A stretch of 64,000 nucleotides of DNA from SP197 sp965242595. GTDB taxonomy: Bacteria; Pseudomonadota; Alphaproteobacteria; SP197. Within the stretch, counting starts at the first letter, position 1; each line of letters opens with the position of its first letter. A model generated the notes under the pieces. It saw only the letters and a program-made list of their open reading frames with translations, was not told the DNA's origin and did no database searches. Where the stretch lies: NCBI GenBank assembly GCA_965242595.1, contig OZ251464.1, positions 806,001 to 870,000 on the forward strand, read 5' to 3'. Below are positions 53,578 to 62,536 of the stretch, piece after piece. The position numbers and the translations under genes were made by a program.

Positions 53578-54344
53578 CGGAAGAACGCTTTCTGCCCGGC
53601 GTTCCGGGGAAGCTGGTGGAGGAGCTCTACAACAACGCCCTCGGCAACGAGATCGAAAGTGGCAAGTTCGACCACCCCGAATCCTCATCCGCACTGGTTG
53701 CCAACGCATTGGGATATTTCCTCGGGAGGGCGAACAAGCTGCCGCCATTGCCGGGATGCGAGGAGGCAGGATGGCCGGCGCGCGACCTGACGCTGGAGGC
53801 CGAGCTTCGCTTTCCCTGGAGTGGCGGCAGGCATCCCTGGCTGGACGGTCTGGTCACGACTGCGACCTTTCTGATCGCTATCGAATCCAAACGCTTCGAG
53901 CCGTTCCGGGGCAAGGCGCCCGCGCATTTCAGCGAAACATACTGGCGCCCGCGCTGGGGTGGCAACATGAAGGGTTATGAGGCCGTTCGCGACCGCCTGC
54001 GCGACGACGCTCGCCTCTATGGGTTTGTCGATGCCGCCCAGCTTGTCAAACACGCTTTTGCCTTGCGCACCGAAGTTCACCGCCCGGGCGGGGCGCATCT
54101 CGTTCCCTGCCTCTTTTATCTCTATGCCGAGCCGGTCTCCTGGCCGGGAAGCGGGCGGGAGATCGCAAGCGAAGACAAGGCTTGCCATCGCCGGGAGATC
54201 GAGCGTTTCGCCAGCGAGGTGGCCGGCGACGAGGTGAAGTTCACCGCCTGCTCCTATGGGGAGCTGCTCGACGGTTGGGCGCAACATGAAGACGCTGGCA
54301 TCGCCGCCCACGCCCTGGCCTTGCGATCACGCTTTTCGCCCTGA
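53574..54344 (+). CDS. second PD-(D/E)XK-like nuclease of the cassette
   Basis: 256-residue protein with another probable PD-(D/E)XK core: Asp91 in RHPWLDGLVTTATFL and Glu104-x-Lys106 in LIAIESKRFEPF, an arrangement known from restriction-endonuclease-like proteins. Later WRPRWGGNMKGYEAVRDRLR and AAQLVKHAFALRTEV may form the substrate side. ATG 53574 overlaps the first nuclease's stop, so the two are coupled and probably act together on DNA or RNA. Composition is less GC-rich than the flanks. No methyltransferase is adjacent. Confidence 0.6.
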   Translation: MTEERFLPGVPGKLVEELYNNALGNEIESGKFDHPESSSALVANALGYFLGRANKLPPLPGCEEAGWPARDLTLEAELRFPWSGGRHPWLDGLVTTATFLIAIESKRFEPFRGKAPAHFSETYWRPRWGGNMKGYEAVRDRLRDDARLYGFVDAAQLVKHAFALRTEVHRPGGAHLVPCLFYLYAEPVSWPGSGREIASEDKACHRREIERFASEVAGDEVKFTACSYGELLDGWAQHEDAGIAAHALALRSRFSP

Positions 54345-54593
54345 CGGTGTTGGGTGCTGGGTGCCGGAGAGCGGATCGAGCGGGCCGTGCCGGAGGGGGC
54401 ATTTCGCCGCTGCGAGGGCAGCGAGGTCAGCCTTGACTGCGGCGAGGTCGGCCTTGGTGGCGAGCGTGTCGTCGGTGGCACCGGCGACCTGGTGCATGGC
54501 GCCGGCGATGGCCCTGGCCTGGCGGCGGCCGACGCCGGCAGCTTCGAGGTCGCGGGTGACGGTGAGAGTGTCGACTGCCTTGGCGACGTTCAC
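54327..54593 (-). pseudogene. truncated DUF1640 coiled-coil protein
   Basis: 88 codons from GTG 54593: VNVAKAVDTLTVTRDLEAAG, VGRRQARAIAGAMHQVAGA, then TKADLAAVKADLAALAAAK, the coiled-coil pattern of DUF1640 proteins (related to mitochondrial calcium uniporter regulators). The usual long coiled coil and C-terminal membrane anchor are missing; the tail CPLRHGPLDPLSGTQHPTPS is unrelated. A GAAGAGG site precedes the start. The end overlaps the convergent nuclease gene by 18 bases, which suggests that arrival of the cassette truncated it. Confidence 0.6.
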
Positions 54594-54713
54594 GGCCGAC
54601 CTCTTCCGGACACTCCTTCGAACGCGCACCCCAGGCCACCGCCAGACCATGCGCAAGGGCTGCCCTGATTCGAGGGGCACGGCCTCTTCGTGGCGCCGCA
54701 TGGGGTGTGCCGG

Positions 54714-57700
54714 TTATTCGCCCCCGCTGCCATTCGCGCCGGAGAGCAGGTCCAGCAGGCTGCTGGAGCCGCCGCCGTTTGCGCCATTTTCCGGCGCCGC
54801 GCCCGTGCCGCCGGAGAGCAGATCGAGCAGCGTGCCGGCGCCTTCCGCCAGGGGCTCGGCGCCGGGCAGGCTTTCGATGGCGGCGCCGGCCGCGGCGGCT
54901 GGGTCGGCATCCTCGTCGCCGCTGGCCGCGCCCGCCACCGCTTCCAGCAGCGCGCCCGTCGCCTCCAGCTGATCGCCGCCCATCGTGCCCAGGACGGCGC
55001 CGGCGGCGCGCTCCACCAGAAAGCCTTGCAGCGGGCGCGTATCCAGGGCGAACTCCGGTTCGGCGAAGGGGCCGGCGATGGCAATGGGGAAGGCCGGCAG
55101 GTCGTCGCTGGCGGTCAGCCGGGCGCTGCCTTGCAGGTCGATGTGGCGGCGCGGCAGGTCGATGGCGGCCTGCGCCTCGCCCTCGCCGCCCGCCAGCCGG
55201 GCCGTGACATCCTGCGAGCGCAGGACGCCGCCGGCGATCTCGAAGCTGGCGCGAATCTCGTCGATGGGGGTGCGGCCGCCGGCGGTCGCCTGGGCCAGCA
55301 GTTCGGCGATGGCGATCGGGTCGTCCAGGCCTTCCAGGCGCTCGCCGATGGCGGCGAGATCGAAGCCTTCCAGCCAGCCTTCGCGCAAGGCGATGTTGCC
55401 GCTGCCGGCCAGCGCCTGGACGATGGCGCTGTGCGTGCGGCCTTCGCTGGCGAGCTCCGCAGCCAGGGAAAGCCGCCCGCCGACGGCCTCGCTGGCGGCG
55501 GCCATGGCCGCGATCTGCGCCATGTCGGCGTCCTCCAGGGCCAGGGTGGCGGCGAAGCGCTGCGGTGCGCCCGCCTCGGCGCTGCCGGTGGCCGCCATGC
55601 GCCCGCCGAACAGGTTGCCCTCGAAGCGTTCCAGCGTCAGCCGGCCATCGGCGATGACGGCTGCGGCGCTGACGTCCTGGAGCGCCAGCGCGTCCAGAGA
55701 CAGCCGCCTGGCGGCGAGTTCCAGCCGGCCATCGACGGCGCGCAGCGCATCCAGGCGGATGGTTCCGTCCTCCCGCCGCGCCGCGCCACCGTTCTCGCCA
55801 TCGCCCTTTCCGTCCGCGCCGGGCGAGCGCAGGGCGGCGAGGAAGGGGTCGAGCGCCAGCTCACCGCTTTGAAGCCTGGCCTCGATGAAGGGGCGCGGCC
55901 CGTCGAAGGCCGCCGCCAGCGTGCCTTCCAGCGCCGCTGGTCCCAGCCGCGACGGGGCCAGGACGGCGTCGATGCGCTCGCCATTCCCCGCCGCCGACAG
56001 CTTCAGGGCGGCGGCGCCCAGCGCGCTGTCGCCACCGGCGCCGAGGTCGGCCAGCAGACGGGCCAGTTCGCGGTGGTCGGCGCGAAGCTCGAGGTCGAAG
56101 CCGCCCGCCCGGTCCAGGCCCTCCAGCTTGCCGCTGGCCTGGACACCGACGCCCAGGGCCTCCGCCGTGCCGTCGAAGGCGAGCCGGGCCGTGTCGGCGG
56201 CGATGTCGGCCGCGACAGCGAAGGCGGAATCGCCCGCGCCGGGCAGGGTGAGCGCGAAGGCGGCCGCCAGGGCGCGGGTGCTGGCGCCTTTGACCTCCAG
56301 ACGCCCGTCGAAGGCCGGCGCGGTAAGGGGATGGGCCAGGGTGCCGGCCAGCTCGGCCGTGCCCAATGCGCTGGCCAGCCGTTGCCGCAACGCAAAGCGC
56401 CCGCCCTCGCCGTGGAGTTCGCCCTCCATCTCCACCTTGCCCAGGCGGGCGCCCGCCAGCCCCGCCCCGGCCCCGGCCAGCCGCAGCAGGCCAGCGGCAT
56501 CGTCCGCCTCGCCGGCGAGCGTCAGCGCCACCTGTCCGGTGTCGGTATCCAGGCTGCCGGCCAGCCGCAGCGAGGCGCCGGCGATGTCGTCGGCGCCCAG
56601 CCGCTCCAGCTCCAGCCGCCCGTCGCGCCAGCTCCCGGCGGCGGTCACCCCGCCCAGCGCCAGGCCGCGCCAAGTGAGCGCCTCGATGCGCCCATCCAGG
56701 GCCAGATCGAGCGGCGGTGCCGTGAACGCGGCCGCCCCGCCCGTCGTCTCGCCGTCGCCCGCCGGTGGCAGATAGGCATCGAGGTTGACGCGGTCCACCG
56801 CCAGGGTGGCGGCCACGGCGGGCACGCTGCCGAAGGCGATGGAGGCCGCACCCGTCAGGCGCGACGAATCGAGGGCAAGCTCGATCTCCCGGGCGGCCAG
56901 CGCGCCGGGCGAGGCGGCCAGCCGGGCGGTGAGCGCGAAGCGCCGCAACCGATCCCTGGGCACGCCCGCCGGATCGAGGCCCAGCCAGGCCAGGGTGGCG
57001 CGCAGATTGTCGGAGCTGGCCCGCAGCGGACCGCGCAAGACGGGCTGCCCGTCCTCCATGGCGATCTGGCCCGTGGCCGCAACGGCGGTGCCGCCGGGCA
57101 GCAGCGCCTCGGCCCGTTCCAGGCGCCAGCTTCCATCGGCGAGCGCGAGGTCGAGATGCGCCCGGCGCAGCGGCGCGCCCCGCCAGATGACGGCATCGGC
57201 CGAAAGCTCGGCATGCAGGCGGAGATCGGGCGGGAGCGTTGCCGCCGACTGGCCGCCATCGTCGTTGCCATCGCCGGCGGCCGCAGCCAGCAGCGGCAGC
57301 AGGGCATCGAGATCGAGACGGTTGAAGGCGAGCGCCAGGGTGCCGCCCTGCCGGGGCGCGAAGGAGGCGGTGCCGGTGGCCTGGCTTTCGCCCAGCCGCA
57401 GCGCCAGGTCGGAGAGCGCCACGCCGGCAGCGGAGAGCGACAGAGAGGCATCGGCCGCCAGCGGCGGGCCGGCATCGGCACCCGCCGCCACCCCGGCCAG
57501 CGCCAGCGGCAGGCCGGCATGGGCGGCCTCGGCCTCCACCTGGCCGGCAAAGGCGGCAGCGCCGGCGGCCAGCGTCACGGCGCCCGCGATCTTCACAGAC
57601 GCCTCCTCGCCGGATGCCAGCAGCGCGTTCACGGCCAGCTGGGGGCGGGAGATGCGGCCGATCTCCGCATCCAGCCGCCAGGGGTGACCGGCGTGGAGGA

Positions 57701-58265
57701 AGCTTGCCCGCAGATCGAAGGGGCCGTCGCGCCCACCGGCGTCGAGCCTGAGGTCGATCCGTTCGAAGGCCAGGCGCCGGGCGCCGTCGCGCCATTCGAT
57801 ACGCGCCTGTTCGAGATCGACCCGCGCGATGGAAATGGACATGGCCGCCGCCCCGCCGCCGCTGTCACCGTCGCCACCGCCGGCGATCTCCCAGCTGGCC
57901 GGGCCGTCGCCGCCGCTCTCCAGCACGATGGCGGGCCGCACCAGGCGCACGCGCTGGATGGCCACCTCCAGCGATATCAGCGGCCCCAGCGCCACCGATG
58001 CCAGCACCCGGGGGAGCTGCAGGAAGGGCGCGCCCGAACCGGAAGGCGCGCCGGCCACGGTGACATTCTCGATGGAAAGCGCGATCTCCGGCACCAGGGC
58101 AAAGGAGATGTCGCCGCCGACGGTGACCTGGCGCCCGGTCGCCGCTTCCAGCCTGGCCTCGATCTCGCTCTTGTAGTCGTTGAGGTCGAAGACCAGCAGC
58201 AGCACGGCCACGGCGGCCGCCACAACGGCGACAAGGCCCGCAAGAACGATCAGGGTCGTGCGCAA
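54714..58265 (-). CDS. AsmA family protein
   Basis: 1183-residue AsmA-like protein. One N-terminal membrane anchor (TLIVLAGLVAVVAAAVAVLLL) is followed by the family opening FDLNDYKSEIEARLEAATGR and GGDISFALVPEIALSIENV, a very long beta-rich periplasmic repeat region and the C-terminal AsmA domain (~950-1100, GGRLSLAAELASEGRT, IDLPRRHIDLQGSARL). It ends in a glycine/asparagine-rich tail (SSLLDLLSGANGSGGE). These proteins are proposed to bridge inner and outer membranes for phospholipid transport. The size is at the large end of the family. Confidence 0.9.
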   Translation of the reverse strand: MRTTLIVLAGLVAVVAAAVAVLLLVFDLNDYKSEIEARLEAATGRQVTVGGDISFALVPEIALSIENVTVAGAPSGSGAPFLQLPRVLASVALGPLISLEVAIQRVRLVRPAIVLESGGDGPASWEIAGGGDGDSGGGAAAMSISIARVDLEQARIEWRDGARRLAFERIDLRLDAGGRDGPFDLRASFLHAGHPWRLDAEIGRISRPQLAVNALLASGEEASVKIAGAVTLAAGAAAFAGQVEAEAAHAGLPLALAGVAAGADAGPPLAADASLSLSAAGVALSDLALRLGESQATGTASFAPRQGGTLALAFNRLDLDALLPLLAAAAGDGNDDGGQSAATLPPDLRLHAELSADAVIWRGAPLRRAHLDLALADGSWRLERAEALLPGGTAVAATGQIAMEDGQPVLRGPLRASSDNLRATLAWLGLDPAGVPRDRLRRFALTARLAASPGALAAREIELALDSSRLTGAASIAFGSVPAVAATLAVDRVNLDAYLPPAGDGETTGGAAAFTAPPLDLALDGRIEALTWRGLALGGVTAAGSWRDGRLELERLGADDIAGASLRLAGSLDTDTGQVALTLAGEADDAAGLLRLAGAGAGLAGARLGKVEMEGELHGEGGRFALRQRLASALGTAELAGTLAHPLTAPAFDGRLEVKGASTRALAAAFALTLPGAGDSAFAVAADIAADTARLAFDGTAEALGVGVQASGKLEGLDRAGGFDLELRADHRELARLLADLGAGGDSALGAAALKLSAAGNGERIDAVLAPSRLGPAALEGTLAAAFDGPRPFIEARLQSGELALDPFLAALRSPGADGKGDGENGGAARREDGTIRLDALRAVDGRLELAARRLSLDALALQDVSAAAVIADGRLTLERFEGNLFGGRMAATGSAEAGAPQRFAATLALEDADMAQIAAMAAASEAVGGRLSLAAELASEGRTHSAIVQALAGSGNIALREGWLEGFDLAAIGERLEGLDDPIAIAELLAQATAGGRTPIDEIRASFEIAGGVLRSQDVTARLAGGEGEAQAAIDLPRRHIDLQGSARLTASDDLPAFPIAIAGPFAEPEFALDTRPLQGFLVERAAGAVLGTMGGDQLEATGALLEAVAGAASGDEDADPAAAAGAAIESLPGAEPLAEGAGTLLDLLSGGTGAAPENGANGGGSSSLLDLLSGANGSGGE

Positions 58266-58482
58266 GCTCGGGCCTCACCTGTCGTCGCCATCGTGGCGCC
58301 CACGGTGGCACTTTATGCGGCTGGCGGTCCGCCGCCAGCGAAAACCGCCGCCACCCTGGCCGGTCGTCATGGCCATTTCGTGGCGGTGGCGGGTGGCGAG
58401 AGTGCACGGCCACCGCCCCCGGGCGCAAGCCCGCCCCCGGCCGGCGCGCTTCGCGGGCGGCGCGTTTGTGCTAGGTTCCGGC
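58266..58482 (+). promoter_or_regulatory. intergenic region with candidate leaderless UvrD promoter
   Basis: Between divergent AsmA and UvrD genes. TAGGTT (58472-58477) lies five bases before the UvrD ATG (58483); a weak -35 (TTCGCG, 58450-58455) is 16 bases upstream. If this -10 is used the transcript begins at the start codon. No other feature was recognised in these 217 bases. Confidence 0.35.
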
Positions 58483-60777
58483 ATGGCGGAGATATCGCGA
58501 CACGCCCCCGATCCCCGCTCGCCGCCGTCATGCGGGCCGGGCGACGGTGGCGAGCGGCGGGCGGAAGAGGCGGGCAGCCATCTTCTGGCGACGCTGAACG
58601 AAGCCCAGCGCCAGGCGGTGAAGGCTACCGAAGGGCCGGTCCTGGTGCTGGCGGGCGCCGGCACCGGCAAGACGCGGGTGCTCACCTCCAGGCTGGCCTA
58701 TCTGCTGGCGACCGGCCGGGCCGGGCCGGGCCAGGTGCTGGCCGTCACCTTCACCAACAAGGCGGCCCGCGAGATGTCCGGGCGGGTCGCCGGGCTGATC
58801 GGCCAGGCTGTCGCAGGCATGTGGCTCGGCACTTTCCACGCCATCGGCGCCCGCATCCTGCGCCGCCATGCCGAGCTGGCGGGCCTGCGGCCGAACTTCG
58901 CCATCATCGACAGCGACGATCAGAAGCGCCTGGCGAAGGCCGTGATCGAGGCGGCCGGCATCGACGAGAAACGCTGGCCCGGACGGGTGCTGGCGACCAT
59001 CCTCGCCCGCTGGAAGGATCGCGGCTGGACGCCGGACAAGGTGCCGGCGAGCGAGGCGGGCGACTTTGCCCACGGGCGGGCGCTGGACCTTTATCGCGCC
59101 TATCAGGCCCGCCTTGCGGAGATCGGCGCGGCCGATTTCGGCGATCTGCTGCTGCTGTGCCTCAACCTGTTCAGCGGCCATGACGATGTGCTGGCAGGCT
59201 ATCGGCGCCGCTTTCGCTATCTGCTGGTGGACGAATATCAGGACGCCAATGTGGCCCAGTATCTGTGGCTGCGGCTGCTGGCCCAGGGGCGTCACAACAT
59301 CTGCTGCGTCGGCGACGACGACCAGTCGATCTATGGCTGGCGCGGGGCCGAGGTGGGCAACATCCTGCGCTTCGAGCAGGACTTTCCCGGCGCCCGCATC
59401 GTCAGGCTGGAGCATAACTACCGCTCCACGGCCCATATCCTGGGGGCCGCTTCGGGGTTGATCGCCCACAACCGCTCGCGCCTCGGCAAGACGCTGCGGG
59501 CGGCCGGCGGCGAGGCGGGCGAGAAGGTGCGGGTGCAGGGCGTGTGGGACGAGGCCGAGGAAGCGCGCACCGTCGGCGAGCGCATCGAAGCGTTGCAGCG
59601 CGACGGCCACCGCCTGAACCGGATGGCGATCCTGGTGCGCGCCGGCTACCAGACCCGCGCCTTCGAAGAACGGCTGCTGGCCATCGGCGTGCCCTACCGG
59701 GTGGTGGGCGGCCTGCGCTTTTACGAACGGCTGGAGATTCGCGACGCCGTCGCCTATTTCCGCCTGCTGCAGCGCGATGGCGACGATCTCGCCTTTCAGC
59801 GCATCGTCAACACCCCCCGGCGCGGCCTGGGCGAACGCGCCCTGCACGATCTCCACCGGGCCGCCCGCCCCGCCAGCCGCTCGCTGATGGGGGCCGCCAG
59901 GGCACTGGCGGAAAGCGACGATCTGCCGGCCCGGCGCCGCCAGCCGCTGAAGGCGTTCGTGGCTGCCATCGACCGCTGGCGCGGCGCGGTCGTGCGGCTG
60001 CCGCCATCCGAGCTGGCCCGCATGGTGCTGGACGAATCGGGCCTGATCGCCATGTGGACCGGCGACACATCGGCCCAGGCCCAGGGGCGGCTGGAAAATC
60101 TGAAAGAGCTGGTCTCCGCCATGGAGGAGTTCGAAAGCCTGGCCGCCTTCCTCGATCACGTCGGCCTGGTGATGGACACGGAAGACGGCGGCCAGGACGA
60201 CATGGTCAACATCATGACCCTGCACGGCGCCAAGGGGCTGGAATTCGACAGCGTCTTCCTGCCCGGCTGGGAGGAAGGCGTGCTGCCCAACCAGATGACG
60301 CTGAACGAGAACGGCCAGCGCGGGCTGGAAGAGGAACGCCGCCTGGCCCATGTCGGCCTCACACGGGCCCGGCGGCGCGCCTTCGTGCTCCATGCCGGCC
60401 ACCGCATGGTGCACGGCCAGTGGCAGACCAACATCCCCTCGCGCTTCCTGGACGAGCTGCCGGGCGAACACATCGAACGCCAACAGGCCGGCCCGGCCGG
60501 GGGCGGGCCCTGGCAGGCGGCCATAGATCGCCTGGCCCGGGACGGGCAGGCGAGTCGCTGGCGCCGCGTCGTCGAGGCGCGACGCCAGAGCTTCGGGAAC
60601 GACGAGGCGGCGGCGGTGCCGGTGGCGGGGGGCGCCGTGCCGGCGGCGGGCAGCCGCATCTTCCACCAGAAGTTCGGCTATGGCCGGGTGATGGGAGGCG
60701 ATGGCGACAAGCTCGACATCGCCTTCGACAAGGCCGGGCGCAAAAAGGTGATGGCCGCCTTCGTCACGCCGGCATGA
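58483..60777 (+). CDS. uvrD: UvrD/PcrA-type ATP-dependent DNA helicase
   Basis: 764-residue superfamily 1A 3'-5' helicase for nucleotide excision and mismatch repair. Motif Q region LNEAQRQAV, Walker A LAGAGTGKTRVL, Ia VTFTNKAAREM, II LLVDEYQDANVAQY, III VGDDDQSIYGWRGA, IV LEHNYRST, V IMTLHGAKGLEFDSVFLPGWEEG, VI EEERRLAHVGLTRARR, and the C-terminal Tudor-like region (FHQKFGYGRVMGGDGDKLDIAF) that binds RNA polymerase in PcrA/UvrD. Coupled to prmA by an ATGA overlap. Confidence 0.94.
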   Translation: MAEISRHAPDPRSPPSCGPGDGGERRAEEAGSHLLATLNEAQRQAVKATEGPVLVLAGAGTGKTRVLTSRLAYLLATGRAGPGQVLAVTFTNKAAREMSGRVAGLIGQAVAGMWLGTFHAIGARILRRHAELAGLRPNFAIIDSDDQKRLAKAVIEAAGIDEKRWPGRVLATILARWKDRGWTPDKVPASEAGDFAHGRALDLYRAYQARLAEIGAADFGDLLLLCLNLFSGHDDVLAGYRRRFRYLLVDEYQDANVAQYLWLRLLAQGRHNICCVGDDDQSIYGWRGAEVGNILRFEQDFPGARIVRLEHNYRSTAHILGAASGLIAHNRSRLGKTLRAAGGEAGEKVRVQGVWDEAEEARTVGERIEALQRDGHRLNRMAILVRAGYQTRAFEERLLAIGVPYRVVGGLRFYERLEIRDAVAYFRLLQRDGDDLAFQRIVNTPRRGLGERALHDLHRAARPASRSLMGAARALAESDDLPARRRQPLKAFVAAIDRWRGAVVRLPPSELARMVLDESGLIAMWTGDTSAQAQGRLENLKELVSAMEEFESLAAFLDHVGLVMDTEDGGQDDMVNIMTLHGAKGLEFDSVFLPGWEEGVLPNQMTLNENGQRGLEEERRLAHVGLTRARRRAFVLHAGHRMVHGQWQTNIPSRFLDELPGEHIERQQAGPAGGGPWQAAIDRLARDGQASRWRRVVEARRQSFGNDEAAAVPVAGGAVPAAGSRIFHQKFGYGRVMGGDGDKLDIAFDKAGRKKVMAAFVTPA

Positions 60778-61637
60778 GCGCTGCCGCCCTGTGGCAGGCC
60801 AGCGTCACCGTCGCCCGGGACGGGACGGCGGCCGCCAGCGACGCCTTCGAGGAGGCCGGCGCCATGGCCGTTTCCAGCTTCGCAGACGACGACGGCTGGA
60901 CCGTCGCCGCCCTGTTCCAGGCCCGCCCTGCCGGTGCAGCGCTGGCTGCCGCCCTGGCCCAGCGCCTGGGCGCGGCGGTGCGGCCGGAGCTCTCGCAGCT
61001 CGCGCCCCGCGATTGGGTGGCGGCCACGGCGGCCGCCTTTCCGCCGCTCGCCATCGGCCCCTTCTGGGTGCATGGCAGCCATTGCGAGGCGCCGGATGGG
61101 GCGCGCATCCCCATCCAGATCGATGCCGGCCCCGCCTTCGGCACCGGCGAGCACGCCACCACCCGCGGCTGTTTGCTGGCGCTGGCGGCATTGCGGCGGC
61201 GGGGCTTTCACCCGGGCGCGGCGCTGGATGTGGGCTGCGGTTCCGGCATCCTCGCCATCGCCGCGGCGAAGCTCTACCGTTGCGCCGTCATCGCCATCGA
61301 CAACGATCCCGCCGCCATCGCCTTCGCCCGCCGCGCCACCGCCGCCAACGGCACCGCCCACAGGATCGCCGTGCTGGAGGGCGAAGGCTGCGGGGCGCCG
61401 CAGGTCGCCGCCCGCGCGCCCTTCGATCTTGCGCTGGCCAATCTGTTCGCCGGGGCGCTGCTGGCCATGGCGGCAGAGCTCGCCGCGCTGTTGAGGCAGG
61501 GCGGCGTCGCCATCCTCTCCGGCATGCTGGCGGGCCAAGCCCAGGCCGTGGCGGCGCGCTACCGCCAGGCCGGCTTCGCCCTGGACCGACGGCTGGAGCT
61601 GAAAGGCTGGACCACGCTGGCGATGATCCGGATGTGA
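60774..61637 (+). CDS. prmA: ribosomal protein L11 methyltransferase
   Basis: 287-residue PrmA, which trimethylates L11. N-terminal substrate-recognition domain (1-~95), then SAM domain with IDAGPAFGTGEHATTRGCL, ALDVGCGSGILAIAAAKL, VIAIDNDPAAIAFA and FDLALANLFAGALLAMA (the NPPY-equivalent region). ATG 60774 overlaps the UvrD stop. Confidence 0.93.
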   Translation: MSAAALWQASVTVARDGTAAASDAFEEAGAMAVSSFADDDGWTVAALFQARPAGAALAAALAQRLGAAVRPELSQLAPRDWVAATAAAFPPLAIGPFWVHGSHCEAPDGARIPIQIDAGPAFGTGEHATTRGCLLALAALRRRGFHPGAALDVGCGSGILAIAAAKLYRCAVIAIDNDPAAIAFARRATAANGTAHRIAVLEGEGCGAPQVAARAPFDLALANLFAGALLAMAAELAALLRQGGVAILSGMLAGQAQAVAARYRQAGFALDRRLELKGWTTLAMIRM

Positions 61638-61685
61638 CGCCCGCCATTCCCCACAATTCCTCTTCTCCCGGGCCGGGAGAGGCCG

Positions 61686-61713
61686 TTGCGCCGGCGGCGG
61701 TTTCGGCTATAGT
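61686..61713 (+). promoter_or_regulatory. rpsF operon promoter
   Basis: TTGCGC (61686-61691), 16-base spacer, TATAGT (61708-61713), 52 bases before the rpsF ATG. It is a good match by the standards of this window. Confidence 0.6.
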
Positions 61714-61765
61714 GCGCGCCCGCCGCCCGCCGGCGGTGCCATTCCGGAACACGAGAGACGCCGCG

Positions 61766-62275
61766 ATGCCGTTCTACGAAAGCACCTTCATCGTCCGCCC
61801 CGACGCTTCGCCGCAGCAGGTGGAGACCCTGGCCGGCGAGATGGAGGAGATCGTCCGCGCCCGTGGCGGGCGGGTGCCGAAAACCGAAATCTGGGGCCTG
61901 AAATCGCTGGCCTACCGCATCAAGAAGAACCGCAAGGGCCACTATGTGTTCATGAATGTGGAGGCCTCGGCCGAGGCGCTGGGCGAGCTGGAGCGCAACC
62001 TCCATTTCAGCGACGATGTGCTGCGCTATCTTTCGGTGCGGGTCGATGCCCTGGATCGGGAGGCCTCGCCGATGATGCGCAACAAGTCGAACCGCGACGA
62101 CCGCTCGATCCGGCGCGACAGCGACGGCGAGAAGGCCCCCGCCGCCGCAAAAGACGCCGCCGCGCAGCCCCCCGCCGCGCAGCCCTCCATCGCACCGCCC
62201 GCCGCCACCGCTGCCGGGCCGGCCGCCGCTGACAACGCTGGCAACGCCGGCAACGTCAACGGGGGAGAAGGCTGA
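61766..62275 (+). CDS. rpsF: 30S ribosomal protein S6
   Basis: 169-residue S6. The ~95-residue core (MPFYESTFIVRPDASPQQVE, VPKTEIWGLKSLAYRIKKNR, GHYVFMNVEA, LRYLSVRVDAL) is followed by an unusually long Ala/Pro/Asn-rich tail (~115-169), a feature seen in several alphaproteobacteria. Its TGA overlaps the rpsR ATG (TGATG). Binds S18 on the platform of the 30S subunit. Confidence 0.96.
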   Translation: MPFYESTFIVRPDASPQQVETLAGEMEEIVRARGGRVPKTEIWGLKSLAYRIKKNRKGHYVFMNVEASAEALGELERNLHFSDDVLRYLSVRVDALDREASPMMRNKSNRDDRSIRRDSDGEKAPAAAKDAAAQPPAAQPSIAPPAATAAGPAAADNAGNAGNVNGGEG

Positions 62276-62511
62276 TGGCCATGGCACCCCGCCGGCCCTA
62301 TTGGCGCCGCCGCAAAACCTGCCCGTTCTCCGGCGCAGGCGCGCCGGCCATCGACTACAAGGACGTCAAGCTGCTGCAACGCTACATCTCCGAGCGCGGC
62401 AAGGTCGTCCCCTCGCGCATCACCGCCGTCTCGGCCAAGAAGCAGCGCGAGCTGACCCGCGCCATCAAGCGGGCCCGCTATCTGGCGCTGCTGCCCTATA
62501 TCGCCCATTAG
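62275..62511 (+). CDS. rpsR: 30S ribosomal protein S18
   Basis: 78-residue S18, basic, with FSGAGAPAIDYKDVKLLQRY, ISERGKVVPSRITAVSAKKQ and RAIKRARYLALLPY. It forms a heterodimer with S6 encoded just upstream. A second in-frame ATG two codons later (62281) is an alternative start. Confidence 0.96.
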   Translation: MAMAPRRPYWRRRKTCPFSGAGAPAIDYKDVKLLQRYISERGKVVPSRITAVSAKKQRELTRAIKRARYLALLPYIAH

Positions 62512-62536
62512 GCCGCAGGGCGCCCGCCCCGGCGCC

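Noticed and set aside
50087..54344. tRNA-Arg as attachment site of an integrated island carrying the nuclease pair
   Set aside because: No integrase gene and no duplicated tRNA 3' end were seen, and two ordinary metabolic genes lie between the tRNA and the cassette.
54690..59183. 1497-codon open frame on the plus strand
   Set aside because: It is antisense to the AsmA gene and runs into the helicase gene in the wrong frame. Composition is Gly/Arg/Ala/Gln-rich without domains; long antisense frames are expected where third positions are almost always G or C.
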